A stretch of 64,000 nt of DNA from Leptolyngbya sp. FACHB-261. GTDB lineage: Bacteria; Cyanobacteriota; Cyanobacteriia; FACHB-261. A program made the translations under genes and the position numbers. A model generated the notes under the pieces. That model searched no databases. It was not told the DNA's origin and saw only the letters and a list, made by a program, of their open reading frames with translations. Location: positions 186,001 through 250,000 of the forward strand of contig NZ_JACJPL010000024.1 in NCBI RefSeq assembly GCF_014696065.1, written 5' to 3'. Each line of letters opens with the position of its first letter. The stretch's first letter is position 1. Below are positions 54,042 through 61,451 of the stretch, piece by piece.

Positions 54042-54665
54042 GTGAATCTTGCTGAAGGTGTCCAGAACGTTTCATTTGCCATCCTGGCAGTCATGATGCT
54101 TGGAGCAGCGCTGGGCGTTGTGCTGCTCCCTAACATCGTCCACTCGGCGTTTCTGCTGGGTGGTGTGTTCATCAGCCTGGCCGGCTTGTATCTCCTGCTC
54201 AATGCTGACTTTGTTGCTGCCGCTCAGGTGTTGATTTACGTTGGGGCAGTCAACGTCTTGATCTTGTTTGCGATCATGCTGGTTAATCGCCGCGAGCCCT
54301 ACACTGTTGTGCGCTGGGGCTGGCTGAGAAGTGGGGCCACAGTCTCGGTTTGTATCGGTTTATTTGCCTTCCTGGGCTCGATGATTTTCTCGACTCATTG
54401 GGCACTTAAGCCAATTGTGGCGTTACCCTCGACAGTTTCAGTCATTGGCATTCACTTCTTCACCGACTTTCTGCTGCCTTTTGAAGTAGCTTCGATTTTG
54501 CTACTGATTGCTTTAGTGGGTGCAATTGTGCTGGCGCGTCGCGAGTACTTGCCTGATGAAGCGACTGGCGAGGAGTTTGAGCTGGTCGAGCGGCCTCGCG
54601 ATCCTGTAGCTGCCCTTGCCGAAGCAATCGAAAGTCCACTAGAGCGCCCAATCGGCAGAATTTAG
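54042..54665 (+). CDS. ndhG: NAD(P)H-quinone oxidoreductase subunit 6 (NdhG)
   Basis: The 207-residue membrane subunit of NDH-1 starts at GTG 54042, with GAAGGAAG about 12 bases upstream. It has five hydrophobic helices and the conserved helix [20 protein letters not shown] plus [10 protein letters not shown] and [24 protein letters not shown]. Together with NdhA and NdhE it forms the proton-translocating membrane arm near the quinone site. A 115-bp spacer with a hairpin and a tandem repeat separates it from ndhI. Confidence 0.97.
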   Translation: MNLAEGVQNVSFAILAVMMLGAALGVVLLPNIVHSAFLLGGVFISLAGLYLLLNADFVAAAQVLIYVGAVNVLILFAIMLVNRREPYTVVRWGWLRSGATVSVCIGLFAFLGSMIFSTHWALKPIVALPSTVSVIGIHFFTDFLLPFEVASILLLIALVGAIVLARREYLPDEATGEEFELVERPRDPVAALAEAIESPLERPIGRI

Positions 54666-54690
54666 ACCTGGAATACGAGAGCCGCAAATT

Positions 54691-54996
54691 ATGCAACTCC
54701 AATACTTTTTGCTTCTGGCCTCTGCCCTGTTCTGCATTGGCATCTATGGTCTAGTCACCAGCCGCAATGCAGTGCGCGTGTTGATGTCTATTGAGCTGTT
54801 ATTCAATGCAGTCAACCTGAACTTGCTGTCCTTCTCTAACTATCTGGACTCCACTGATATCCGTGGCCAGATCTTTGCGGTCTTTGTGATTACGGTGGCG
54901 GCCGCAGAGGCAGCAGTAGGGCTGGCGATTATCCTGTCCATCTACCGAAATCGGGAAACCGTGGACATGGAGCAGTTCAACCTTCTGAAATGGTAG
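54691..54996 (+). CDS. ndhE: NAD(P)H-quinone oxidoreductase subunit 4L (NdhE)
   Basis: The 101-residue protein with three helices is a NuoK/NdhE subunit. [21 protein letters not shown] carries the conserved glutamate of the second helix, and [18 protein letters not shown] the third-helix glutamate; both take part in proton transfer. It begins 25 bp after ndhG and closes the ndhAIGE cluster. Confidence 0.97.
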   Translation: MQLQYFLLLASALFCIGIYGLVTSRNAVRVLMSIELLFNAVNLNLLSFSNYLDSTDIRGQIFAVFVITVAAAEAAVGLAIILSIYRNRETVDMEQFNLLKW

Positions 54997-55078
54997 AGCC
55001 AGGTTGGGGGCGAAGCATGACTGGTTTTGTGACCAGTGCAGAGCGTCAATGCTTCGCCCTTGGGCGTGCTGGGTCCCG

Positions 55079-55624
55079 ATGTTAGGTTGGCAGGTCTCAG
55101 ATTGGGTGACACTGCTGCCGCTCTTATTTTTTGGGCTGTTGGCGCTGATCGTGGTGATTCAAGATAGCCGCAGCCTGTCTAGGATCTATACAGAAGGCAA
55201 TCGTTCGCTGCCTCGCCTGTCGCGAGAATTGGTACGGGGCAACCGGGCTGAGGCGCTAGAGATCGTGGGTGCCTTGGGCGGTGTTGTGGGGGCCCTGCTA
55301 GAGGAAGGAATTCAGTTGGTAGATCGCACTTCCTCAACCGAGGCGTTTAAAGGCGCGTTTGCCTGCACTCGACGTTTGAGCTCTACCCAGTTTGAGGGTG
55401 GATTGTATCTGCTGCGGGTCTCAGCGCTTGGAACGGTGGCAGTGACGCTGCTGGGACAAGCCTTGGGTTCAAATCACTTTTGGTGGGGCGGCCTTGCCTT
55501 GACGGCATTGATTCTGCTGAGCGAGCAAGTGTTACGCCTGCAACTGCTGAGGCTAGACGAGACCCTAGAGCGTCTGCAGCTGTTGCTGTTGGACTACTGG
55601 CAGAAGATTCACTCAGCACTCTGA
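55079..55624 (+). CDS. MotA/TolQ/ExbB-like membrane protein (divergent)
   Basis: ATG 55079 (MLGWQVSDWVTLLPLLFF) gives 181 residues; the frame is open back to a TTG at 55004. There is an N-terminal helix (LLPLLFFGLLALIVVIQ), a cytoplasmic-like region SRELVRGNRAEALEIVGALGGVVGALLEEG, and two later helices. The order and the RGNRAEAL-type segment recall ExbB/TolQ proton-channel subunits, but the conserved channel residues are poorly kept. No ExbD or TonB gene is near. A separate cyanobacterial family is equally possible. It follows ndhE by 82 bp and overlaps the convergent small membrane gene by 16 bp. Confidence 0.6.
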   Translation: MLGWQVSDWVTLLPLLFFGLLALIVVIQDSRSLSRIYTEGNRSLPRLSRELVRGNRAEALEIVGALGGVVGALLEEGIQLVDRTSSTEAFKGAFACTRRLSSTQFEGGLYLLRVSALGTVAVTLLGQALGSNHFWWGGLALTALILLSEQVLRLQLLRLDETLERLQLLLLDYWQKIHSAL

Positions 55625-55929
55625 CGGGAGTTGCGCCAGGGGGTGTTGGTCTGTTGGTAGAAGAAGACATACCCTTCAAACAGACAGCCTACCAGGGCAC
55701 AAGTTAAGCTGATCACCAACGTGCCGGTAATGGTATCTCCACTGCCAAAGGTGGCCAAGAAATTGGCAAACTGCTGCGCGCCTGCTTGCAAAAGGGGTAG
55801 ATGGGTTTGACTGAATAAGAATAGGCCAGCCGTGGCAAAGCTCAACAGTGCGGCGGGGACAGCGAAACAGAGTAGGCCAGCTACCAGGACGGATCGAGTC
55901 AGGGTGAGCATCAACATGATGGTTAACAT
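55609..55929 (-). CDS. small membrane protein of unknown function (106 aa)
   Basis: The 106-residue product has two hydrophobic helices, VLVAGLLCFAVPAALLSFAT and TLVISLTCALVGCLFEGYVF, and a short polar tail. No family was recognised. ATG 55929 lies 52 bases upstream of the end of the intergenic gap before the MlaE gene. The tail-to-tail overlap of 16 bp with the ExbB-like gene argues that at least one of the two ends was set recently. It is open, hydrophobic and without a better frame opposite, so it is called with moderate trust. Confidence 0.5.
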   Translation of the reverse strand: MLTIMLMLTLTRSVLVAGLLCFAVPAALLSFATAGLFLFSQTHLPLLQAGAQQFANFLATFGSGDTITGTLVISLTCALVGCLFEGYVFFYQQTNTPWRNSRQSAE

Positions 55930-56130
55930 ACGTAGGCCAAGGACAAGGGGGGGAAGGAGTCAGCCTCAAGCATAGGATTGTTACATCGGAGCAGCCGAAA
56001 TGCTGCGCAATCTTAAATCTTGCTTAAAAAGCTTGTTGAAGTAATGTAAAGTCCAATAACTCAGCTTCTCGATGCATTGCAGACCAGAGCGGGACGGTTG
56101 GCCTGTTAAGCTGCAAACATCTGCCGGCAG

Positions 56131-56136
56131 AAGGAG
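56131..56136 (+). promoter_or_regulatory. Shine-Dalgarno sequence for TTG start 56144
   Basis: AAGGAG lies 7 bases before TTG 56144, in the frame of the MlaE-like permease. The ATG at 56072 has no such site and would add 24 atypical, Arg-rich residues. Confidence 0.6.
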
Positions 56137-56143
56137 ATGCAGG

Positions 56144-56929
56144 TTGCTCGACAGCAATGCGTTTGGTCCATTGGGCCTCTGGTTACAACGTCTGGGATTA
56201 GCCATCCTCCTGGGAGGCCAAGTTCTCATCCACTTGCTTAAAGGCAAGCTCCACCGACGTAACACATTAGAACAAATGAGTCTGGTAGGAACTGACTCAG
56301 TAGGCATCGCTCTGATTACGGCTGCGGCGATTGGGGCAGTGTTTACAATTCAGGTGGCACGTGAGTTTATTCGCTTTGGCGCAACTAGCACAATTGGTGG
56401 GGTTCTAGCGATTGCGCTCACCCGTGAGCTAGCACCCCTGCTGACCGCAATCATTTTGGCGGGGCGGGTTGGCTCTGCGTTTGCTGCTGAGATTGGCACC
56501 ATGCAAGTCACTGAGCAGATTGATGCTCTTCAAATTCTGCGGAGTGACCCGATTGACTATTTAGTCGTACCGCGAGTTGTAGCCTGCAGTTTGATGTTGC
56601 CGGTACTCACAATGTTCGCGTTGGTCACCGGGCTATTGGGCGGCATGTTCCTGGCCTATAGCCTTTACGACATCTCACAAACGCTGTTTCTCGACTCTGT
56701 ACGCAGCTTCCTGCGTCCCTGGGACTTATTTGCAGCCATTCTCAAAGCCATCGTATTCGGCGCCCTAATTTCCGTGATTGGTACAGGCTGGGGGTTGACC
56801 ACCACGGGCGGCGCGAAAGGTGTTGGCCAGTCTACGACGACAGCTGTCGTGACCTCACTCCTGGCAATTTTTATCTCTAATTTTTTTCTAACCTGGTTAC
56901 TGTTTCAGGGTTTCGAGGGTGTGGATTAA
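56144..56929 (+). CDS. MlaE-family ABC transporter permease (Ycf63-like)
   Basis: With TTG 56144 the protein has 261 residues, the usual length. It has five or six helices and the MlaE/DUF140 stretches AIGAVFTIQVAREFIRFGA, LTRELAPLLTAIILAGRVGS, GTMQVTEQIDALQILRSDP and GGAKGVGQSTTTAVVTSLL. Relatives are plastid Ycf63/TGD1 and proteobacterial MlaE, permeases of lipid-transport ABC systems that move phospholipid or phosphatidate between membranes. The ATPase and substrate-binding subunits are not next to it, so they must be encoded elsewhere. Confidence 0.92.
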   Translation: MLDSNAFGPLGLWLQRLGLAILLGGQVLIHLLKGKLHRRNTLEQMSLVGTDSVGIALITAAAIGAVFTIQVAREFIRFGATSTIGGVLAIALTRELAPLLTAIILAGRVGSAFAAEIGTMQVTEQIDALQILRSDPIDYLVVPRVVACSLMLPVLTMFALVTGLLGGMFLAYSLYDISQTLFLDSVRSFLRPWDLFAAILKAIVFGALISVIGTGWGLTTTGGAKGVGQSTTTAVVTSLLAIFISNFFLTWLLFQGFEGVD

Positions 56930-57279
56930 GTTGCTGAGGTGATGACTTAGGTATTGCATAGACATTTCCCCCTTACAGTGCCTTTGCCCGTGGTACCTTT
57001 GCTCGTATTTTTTCCATCGTTCGCCCAGACTTGCACAAATTGATCAACGTCAATTCGAGATTTAGATCAATGATTTCATCATCTTCTCGTCATCTATTTA
57101 GGCCGCGCTTGTGAGCCATCACTTAAGCCTGTATTTTGCGCTTTGATTAAAGAAGCTTGGCACAGGCCCAAACACCATCCAAACTCCCCCTACTAAGCTG
57201 AGGCAAGGCCCAGGCTAGCAGAGCGGGCGCGAACAGCCTCTAGAATAGGGATAATCCAGGCATTTGGAGCGTTTGAGCG
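56930..57279. other. 350-bp intergenic region before DUF3119
   Basis: No gene is seen. ATTGATC (57039-57045) and GATCAAT (57065-57071) form a 7-bp inverted repeat with a 19-base spacer, a possible regulator site. The promoter of the DUF3119 gene could not be placed with confidence. Confidence 0.4.
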
Positions 57280-57678
57280 GTGGCAGTTTCTTCCAATTCC
57301 CCCCCCAATACAGAAACGGCAGTTGAGTTACGGCCCAGCTATAACCTCCCCTTAGCGATCTGCTTGTTAGCTTTACCTGCGCTGCTTGTAGCCTGGTGGC
57401 TAGCCCTAGTCGTATCCTTTTTTGGGCTGTTTCTGCTTTACCAAGCCTCGGTGATTCGGTTGGTCTTTACCGCAACCGCTCTGGACGTCTACCGAGGGCA
57501 GGAGCGCATCCGGCAGTTTCCCTATGCAGAGTGGCAGAGCTGGCGAATCTTCTGGCCTTCGGTGCCGATTTTGTTCTACTTTCGCGAAGTAAACAGCATC
57601 CACTTTCTACCGGTGCTGTTCTCTCCTGGAGAGCTTCAGCGTTGCTTACAAGAGCGCGTCGCTGGCCTGGACGCCTGA
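57280..57678 (+). CDS. DUF3119 family membrane protein
   Basis: The 132-residue protein (GTG 57280) matches the cyanobacterial and plastid DUF3119 family. It has two close hydrophobic helices (LPLAICLLALPALLVAWWLA, LVVSFFGLFLLYQASVIRLVF) and a conserved soluble end, RQFPYAEWQSWRIFWPSVPILFYFREVNSIHFLP read in parts. The function is unknown. It begins a block DUF3119-DUF3086-plsY that recurs in cyanobacteria, so a link to membrane lipid synthesis or thylakoid biogenesis is an inference from context. Confidence 0.85.
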   Translation: MAVSSNSPPNTETAVELRPSYNLPLAICLLALPALLVAWWLALVVSFFGLFLLYQASVIRLVFTATALDVYRGQERIRQFPYAEWQSWRIFWPSVPILFYFREVNSIHFLPVLFSPGELQRCLQERVAGLDA

Positions 57679-57746
57679 ACCGCAATCTTCTTGTCTCTAA
57701 CTTCGTCTTTAGTTAATTCACTTTCAGCCTTTAGAAGCCCGGCACT

Positions 57747-58739
57747 ATGGAAGATCAGCAAAACCAAGAACAGGCAGTCGCCAGTTTAGAGCAGCGTCTC
57801 GCCGCGCTTCAACAACAGGAGCAGGAATTGCAGCAAGCGATTGAAGACTTGCGCAACTCTCAGAGCCGTGTCTTTCAAGAACAAATCACGGAGCTGCAAA
57901 ACACGTTGGGCCGCTTGATGCAAGAGAGTCTCTCGGAGCTGGAACATCGCAAGCAGGCACTTCAAGAATCTGTTAGTCAGCTGGAGCGCCGCCAAGAACG
58001 CATTCAAGCTGAGATGCGCAAAAATTTCGCAGGGGCCTCTCAGGATCTCGCAATTCGGGTTCAGGGATTCAAAGACTATATGGTCGGCAGCTTGCAAGAC
58101 TTAGTTCTGGCTGCTGAACAACTTGAGCTAGTGCCCCCTGCCGCTACCCAAAAGCAGCCCGAGCCAGAAGAAGCTCCGGCTAAGCGCTCTAGCGTCCCTG
58201 AGCAGGGTTTCCCTGATCAAGCCAAAAAGATCCGCCAACTGCTGGAGCAGTACCGTGCCCTCCCAGACTATTACGGCCCGAGTTGGCAGTTGCGCCGCAC
58301 CTTTGAGAAAGTACACGAAGAGCGCGTCACCAATTGGTTCTTCACCCTAGCGGGTCGGGGCGCAGTCAAGAGTATGGGCAGCCGCTTGCAGAATATCCTG
58401 GTGGCCTCCGCGGTCATTTCTGTGTTGCGGGTTATGCACGGGAATCGGCTGCGAGTGCTGATTCTGGCAACTCTGCCTGAGCGCTTGGGCGAATGGCGAC
58501 GCGGCTTGCAAGATTGCCTGGGCATTGCTCGGGCGGACTTTGGGCCGGATGGCGGTGTGGTGCTGTTTGAAGACCCAGATCCAATGGTGCAAAAGGCCGA
58601 CCGGCTACTGGCTGATGGCGATTTACCCATGCTGATTTTCGACGAGGCCGAAGAGCAGGTGTCACTGAATACGCTGCGCTTCCCGTTATGGCTGGCCTTT
58701 GGTCTGGATGCCCAGCAAATGACCCGAATGATGTACTAA
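57747..58739 (+). CDS. DUF3086 family protein with long coiled coil
   Basis: The 330-residue protein has a long N-terminal coiled coil (about 1-110, rich in Gln/Glu/Leu heptads). A Pro/Glu-rich hinge follows (about 130-155). The conserved C-terminal domain holds QLRRTFEKVHEERVTNWFF, GSRLQNILVASAVISVLR and DLPMLIFDEAEEQVSLNTLRFPLW. This is the cyanobacteria-specific DUF3086 family of unknown function. No membrane helix is present. It lies 68 bp after DUF3119 and 83 bp before plsY, with two overlapping tandem repeats in the second gap. Confidence 0.88.
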   Translation: MEDQQNQEQAVASLEQRLAALQQQEQELQQAIEDLRNSQSRVFQEQITELQNTLGRLMQESLSELEHRKQALQESVSQLERRQERIQAEMRKNFAGASQDLAIRVQGFKDYMVGSLQDLVLAAEQLELVPPAATQKQPEPEEAPAKRSSVPEQGFPDQAKKIRQLLEQYRALPDYYGPSWQLRRTFEKVHEERVTNWFFTLAGRGAVKSMGSRLQNILVASAVISVLRVMHGNRLRVLILATLPERLGEWRRGLQDCLGIARADFGPDGGVVLFEDPDPMVQKADRLLADGDLPMLIFDEAEEQVSLNTLRFPLWLAFGLDAQQMTRMMY

Positions 58740-58765
58740 TCGCTTCGGCTCGCTCTGAATTAAGG

Positions 58766-58811
58766 AACAGGCAGTCATTAAACAGGCAGTAATCAGCGTG
58801 TAATCAGCGTA
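58766..58811 (+). repeat. two overlapping tandem duplications upstream of plsY
   Basis: AACAGGCAGT recurs with a 15-bp period (58766 and 58781). TAATCAGCGTG (58790-58800) is followed by TAATCAGCGTA (58801-58811). The last base joins the AAGGAG ribosome site of plsY at 58811-58816. Confidence 0.75.
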
Positions 58812-58822
58812 AGGAGTGGCGG

Positions 58823-59482
58823 GTGAACAGCATGGAGATTGGGTTCAGTGCCGGATTAGTAGTGCTCGCATACCTATTAGGGTCCATTCCCACGGGTTAC
58901 CTCATAGGTCGCTGGCTGGGGGGACTGGATATTCGAGAGCACGGCTCTGGCTCAACTGGTGCGACCAACGTGCTGCGGGTCCTCGGCAAAGGGCCAGCAC
59001 TGTTCGTCTTCAGTGTGGATTTGCTCAAGGGAGTTCTAGCCGTTTTTCTAGCCCGCTTTTACGGCTCGGAGCTGCTGCCGCCTGACTGGGTTGCCTGGTT
59101 GGTTCTGCTAGCTGCCCTAGCGGCTCTGCTGGGCCACAGCCGCTCAATTTGGATTCAGTTTACAGGTGGTAAGTCAGTGGCAACGGGTCTAGGGGTGCTG
59201 CTGGCAATGGCTTGGCCAGTGGGCTTGGGCGCTCTAGTGAGCTTCTTACTGGTGCTGGCACTGTTTCGGATTGTCTCGCTGGGTTCAATTATGGCGGCAG
59301 GTGTGGTTGTCGTACTGATGGTGGTCACGCAGCAACCACTGCCCTACGTTCTCTTCGGCATCCTGGGCGGATTGTATGTGCTGTTGCGGCATCGACAAAA
59401 CATTCAACGGCTAGTGCAGGGCACCGAGCCCCGGATTGGGCAGAAAGTTCAGGCTTCTGAACCTCTCTCGGTTTCGGAGTGA
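58823..59482 (+). CDS. plsY: acyl-phosphate:glycerol-3-phosphate acyltransferase PlsY
   Basis: PlsY makes lysophosphatidate from acyl phosphate and glycerol-3-phosphate in the plasma membrane, the first acylation of phospholipid synthesis. The 219-residue protein has the family motifs YLLGSIPTGYLIGRWLGG, REHGSGSTGATNVLRVLGK, LKGVLAVFLAR and FTGGKSVATGLGVLLA. GTG 58823 is preferred because AAGGAG lies 6 bases upstream; ATG 58832 is the alternative. The next gene starts with GTG inside its stop codon region (GTGA), so the two are translationally coupled. Confidence 0.96.
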   Translation: MNSMEIGFSAGLVVLAYLLGSIPTGYLIGRWLGGLDIREHGSGSTGATNVLRVLGKGPALFVFSVDLLKGVLAVFLARFYGSELLPPDWVAWLVLLAALAALLGHSRSIWIQFTGGKSVATGLGVLLAMAWPVGLGALVSFLLVLALFRIVSLGSIMAAGVVVVLMVVTQQPLPYVLFGILGGLYVLLRHRQNIQRLVQGTEPRIGQKVQASEPLSVSE

Positions 59483-61179
59483 AGAGACACTTTGGTCTGG
59501 GGCGACCCCAGTTAAGGCTAACGCTGCTCCTGAGCACCTGTTTGGGCAGCTTTGGCTGGGGCACTGCGGCGCAAGCTGCGGAGCAGGTAGTGTTTGCCTA
59601 TGGTCCCCTATCGCGGGCTGTACCTGTACGAGCCATCGCAGCTTATGCCCGTGAGGGCCGCATCACTCCTGAGCTGGAGCCCTATGCTGACTTGCTGGCC
59701 TCGGAGCAACTGGCTCAGATTCGCGTTGCTCTGACCTCTGCGGCACCGTCCAATTTGGCTGGGGTAGTAGCAGTCTCTCAGTTTCTCTACACGCCGGAAG
59801 GCGAGGCCTTTTTGGAGCAGGTGGGCTCGGTGGTGCGCACCAGTCCTCAGTTGCCGGGGGCCCTGGCGATTCGAGGCGCATTGATTCGCTCAGCCGCCGA
59901 TCCCTCCGGTATTAATCTGGTCAATTTTTTGCGCTACTATCCTACGCCCACCGTCTACATCGACTTGCGCCAGGGCGTGCAGTTTGCTCGACGCATTCAA
60001 CGGTTAGTCCGGCGTACCCAGCAGGTTGCGGCCCAAGCTGGCTCTGGCATGGGCGATGGGGTAGGCATAGATTTCAGCCAGCTTCCTGACCTGCGGGAGA
60101 CAGGCGCCTTCACGGTTGAGGAATACAGACTCGACTTGCGCAATCCGCAGGGCGACCGTCCCTTGCCGACCGATCTCTACCTACCTCGGGTCGTACCTCT
60201 GGTCCCGCGTTCACCGACGGCAGTGCCGGTGGTTCGGCCAAACCCGATCGTGGTAATTTCCCATGGCTTGGGCGAAGACCGGGCCTCTTTTCGCTACATT
60301 GCCTTGCAACTAGCCTCCTATGGCTATGTTGTCGCCGTGCCGGAGCACTCCGGCAGTAGCGACCAGCGTTTACGCAACGTTCTGGCAGGCCTAGAAAATG
60401 CAGTCGTCGACCCACAGGAGTTCGTGGATCGTCCCCGCGACATCAGCTTCCTGCTCGATGAACTCACGCGTCTTAACCAAACAGACCCCAGGCTGCGTGG
60501 CCGCTTGGATCCTGAGCACGTAGGTGTCTTTGGCCACTCCTTCGGTGGCTACACGGCACTCGCTTTGGCAGGAGCAGACTTAGATTTGGCAGGCCTACGT
60601 CAGAGTTGCGCTAACCAACCCACTTTGCTGGCAAATCCGTCGATTGTGTTGCAGTGCAGAGCGGTGGAGCTGCCAGGACAACGCTTGAGTTTTCGCGACC
60701 CACGCGTGCGAGCTGCAGTGGCCGTGAGCCCCCTGACCAGTTTGATTTTTGGTGCCAGTGGTCTGCGAGCGGTGAAGGCGCCGGTCACAATTGTGACCGG
60801 CACCAATGATGCGGCCACCCCAGCCCTAGCAGAGCACCTGCGCCCGTTTGCCTTTCTGCCTCAACCCAAGTATTTAGTTACCCTGACGGGTGCCACTCAC
60901 TTCAGCTTCAATGACCCTGGCAGCAGTGGCGTGTTTACATTGCCCGCGGCTGTAGTAGGCCCTGCGCCTAACCTAGCGCGACAGTATTTGCAGGCGTTGG
61001 TCGTTGCTTTCTTCAATACCACCGTGTCCCAGGAACTGGACTTTGGCCCCTACTTGAGCCCGGAATATACTCGTTTCCTTAGCCAACAAGCTTTACCTGT
61101 GCAACTTAGCCAGCAGGCACCAGCGGAGGTCTCGTCTTTGCATAAGCCAAGCCCAAGCTCAGTAGGTCTGAATCAGTAA
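59479..61179 (+). CDS. secreted alpha/beta hydrolase with N-terminal DUF1400 domain
   Basis: The 566-residue product starts with a signal peptide (LRLTLLLSTCLGSFGWGTAAQA). A DUF1400 domain (about 35-170, FAYGPLSRAVPVRAIAAYA) comes next. A hydrolase domain related to PAF-acetylhydrolase and dienelactone hydrolase follows, with VVISHGLGEDRASFRYIA and the nucleophile elbow GVFGHSFGGYTALAL. The C-terminal His is probably in GATHFSFNDP. It should act in the periplasm on an ester. GTG 59479 overlaps the plsY stop as GTGA, which ties its expression to phospholipid synthesis. A 14-bp tandem repeat runs across its stop codon. Confidence 0.88.
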   Translation: MKRHFGLGRPQLRLTLLLSTCLGSFGWGTAAQAAEQVVFAYGPLSRAVPVRAIAAYAREGRITPELEPYADLLASEQLAQIRVALTSAAPSNLAGVVAVSQFLYTPEGEAFLEQVGSVVRTSPQLPGALAIRGALIRSAADPSGINLVNFLRYYPTPTVYIDLRQGVQFARRIQRLVRRTQQVAAQAGSGMGDGVGIDFSQLPDLRETGAFTVEEYRLDLRNPQGDRPLPTDLYLPRVVPLVPRSPTAVPVVRPNPIVVISHGLGEDRASFRYIALQLASYGYVVAVPEHSGSSDQRLRNVLAGLENAVVDPQEFVDRPRDISFLLDELTRLNQTDPRLRGRLDPEHVGVFGHSFGGYTALALAGADLDLAGLRQSCANQPTLLANPSIVLQCRAVELPGQRLSFRDPRVRAAVAVSPLTSLIFGASGLRAVKAPVTIVTGTNDAATPALAEHLRPFAFLPQPKYLVTLTGATHFSFNDPGSSGVFTLPAAVVGPAPNLARQYLQALVVAFFNTTVSQELDFGPYLSPEYTRFLSQQALPVQLSQQAPAEVSSLHKPSPSSVGLNQ

Positions 61180-61237
61180 GCCTGAAATAGTAAGTCTGAA
61201 ATAGTGATATTCAATGACATTGCGGGGACATTGCGGG
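61163..61237 (+). repeat. 14-bp triple repeat across a stop codon, then an 11-bp tandem repeat
   Basis: TAGGTCTGAATCAG (61163-61176), TAAGCCTGAAATAG (61177-61190) and TAAGTCTGAAATAG (61191-61204) are tandem. The hydrolase stop TAA is 61177-61179, at the joint of the first and second copies. GACATTGCGGG then occurs twice in perfect tandem (61216-61226, 61227-61237). Confidence 0.85.
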
Positions 61238-61278
61238 TGACATCCCAAGCCTTCATTGATGCAGCCTAGCTTCCTACA

Positions 61279-61306
61279 AACCCAAGGAAACCTTAGTTTT
61301 TGGGTT
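61279..61306 (+). terminator. hairpin after the DUF1400 hydrolase gene
   Basis: AACCCAA (61279-61285) pairs with TTGGGTT (61300-61306). Four further inner pairs, two of them G-T, extend the stem to 11. It lies 100 bases after the stop codon and before the penicillin-binding protein gene. Confidence 0.45.
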
Positions 61307-61451
61307 GCCCGATGCCTAAGCAAATCAGAAGCTAGAGACAGAAGCAATGCGGTAAACTGCGGTGAATCCCGAGGAATTGATTGACTAAGGCAGTAGCCGG
61401 GTGCGGTCCGGATGTCCCCTGCCCGTATAGTGAAGCTACTCTATTGCTGCC

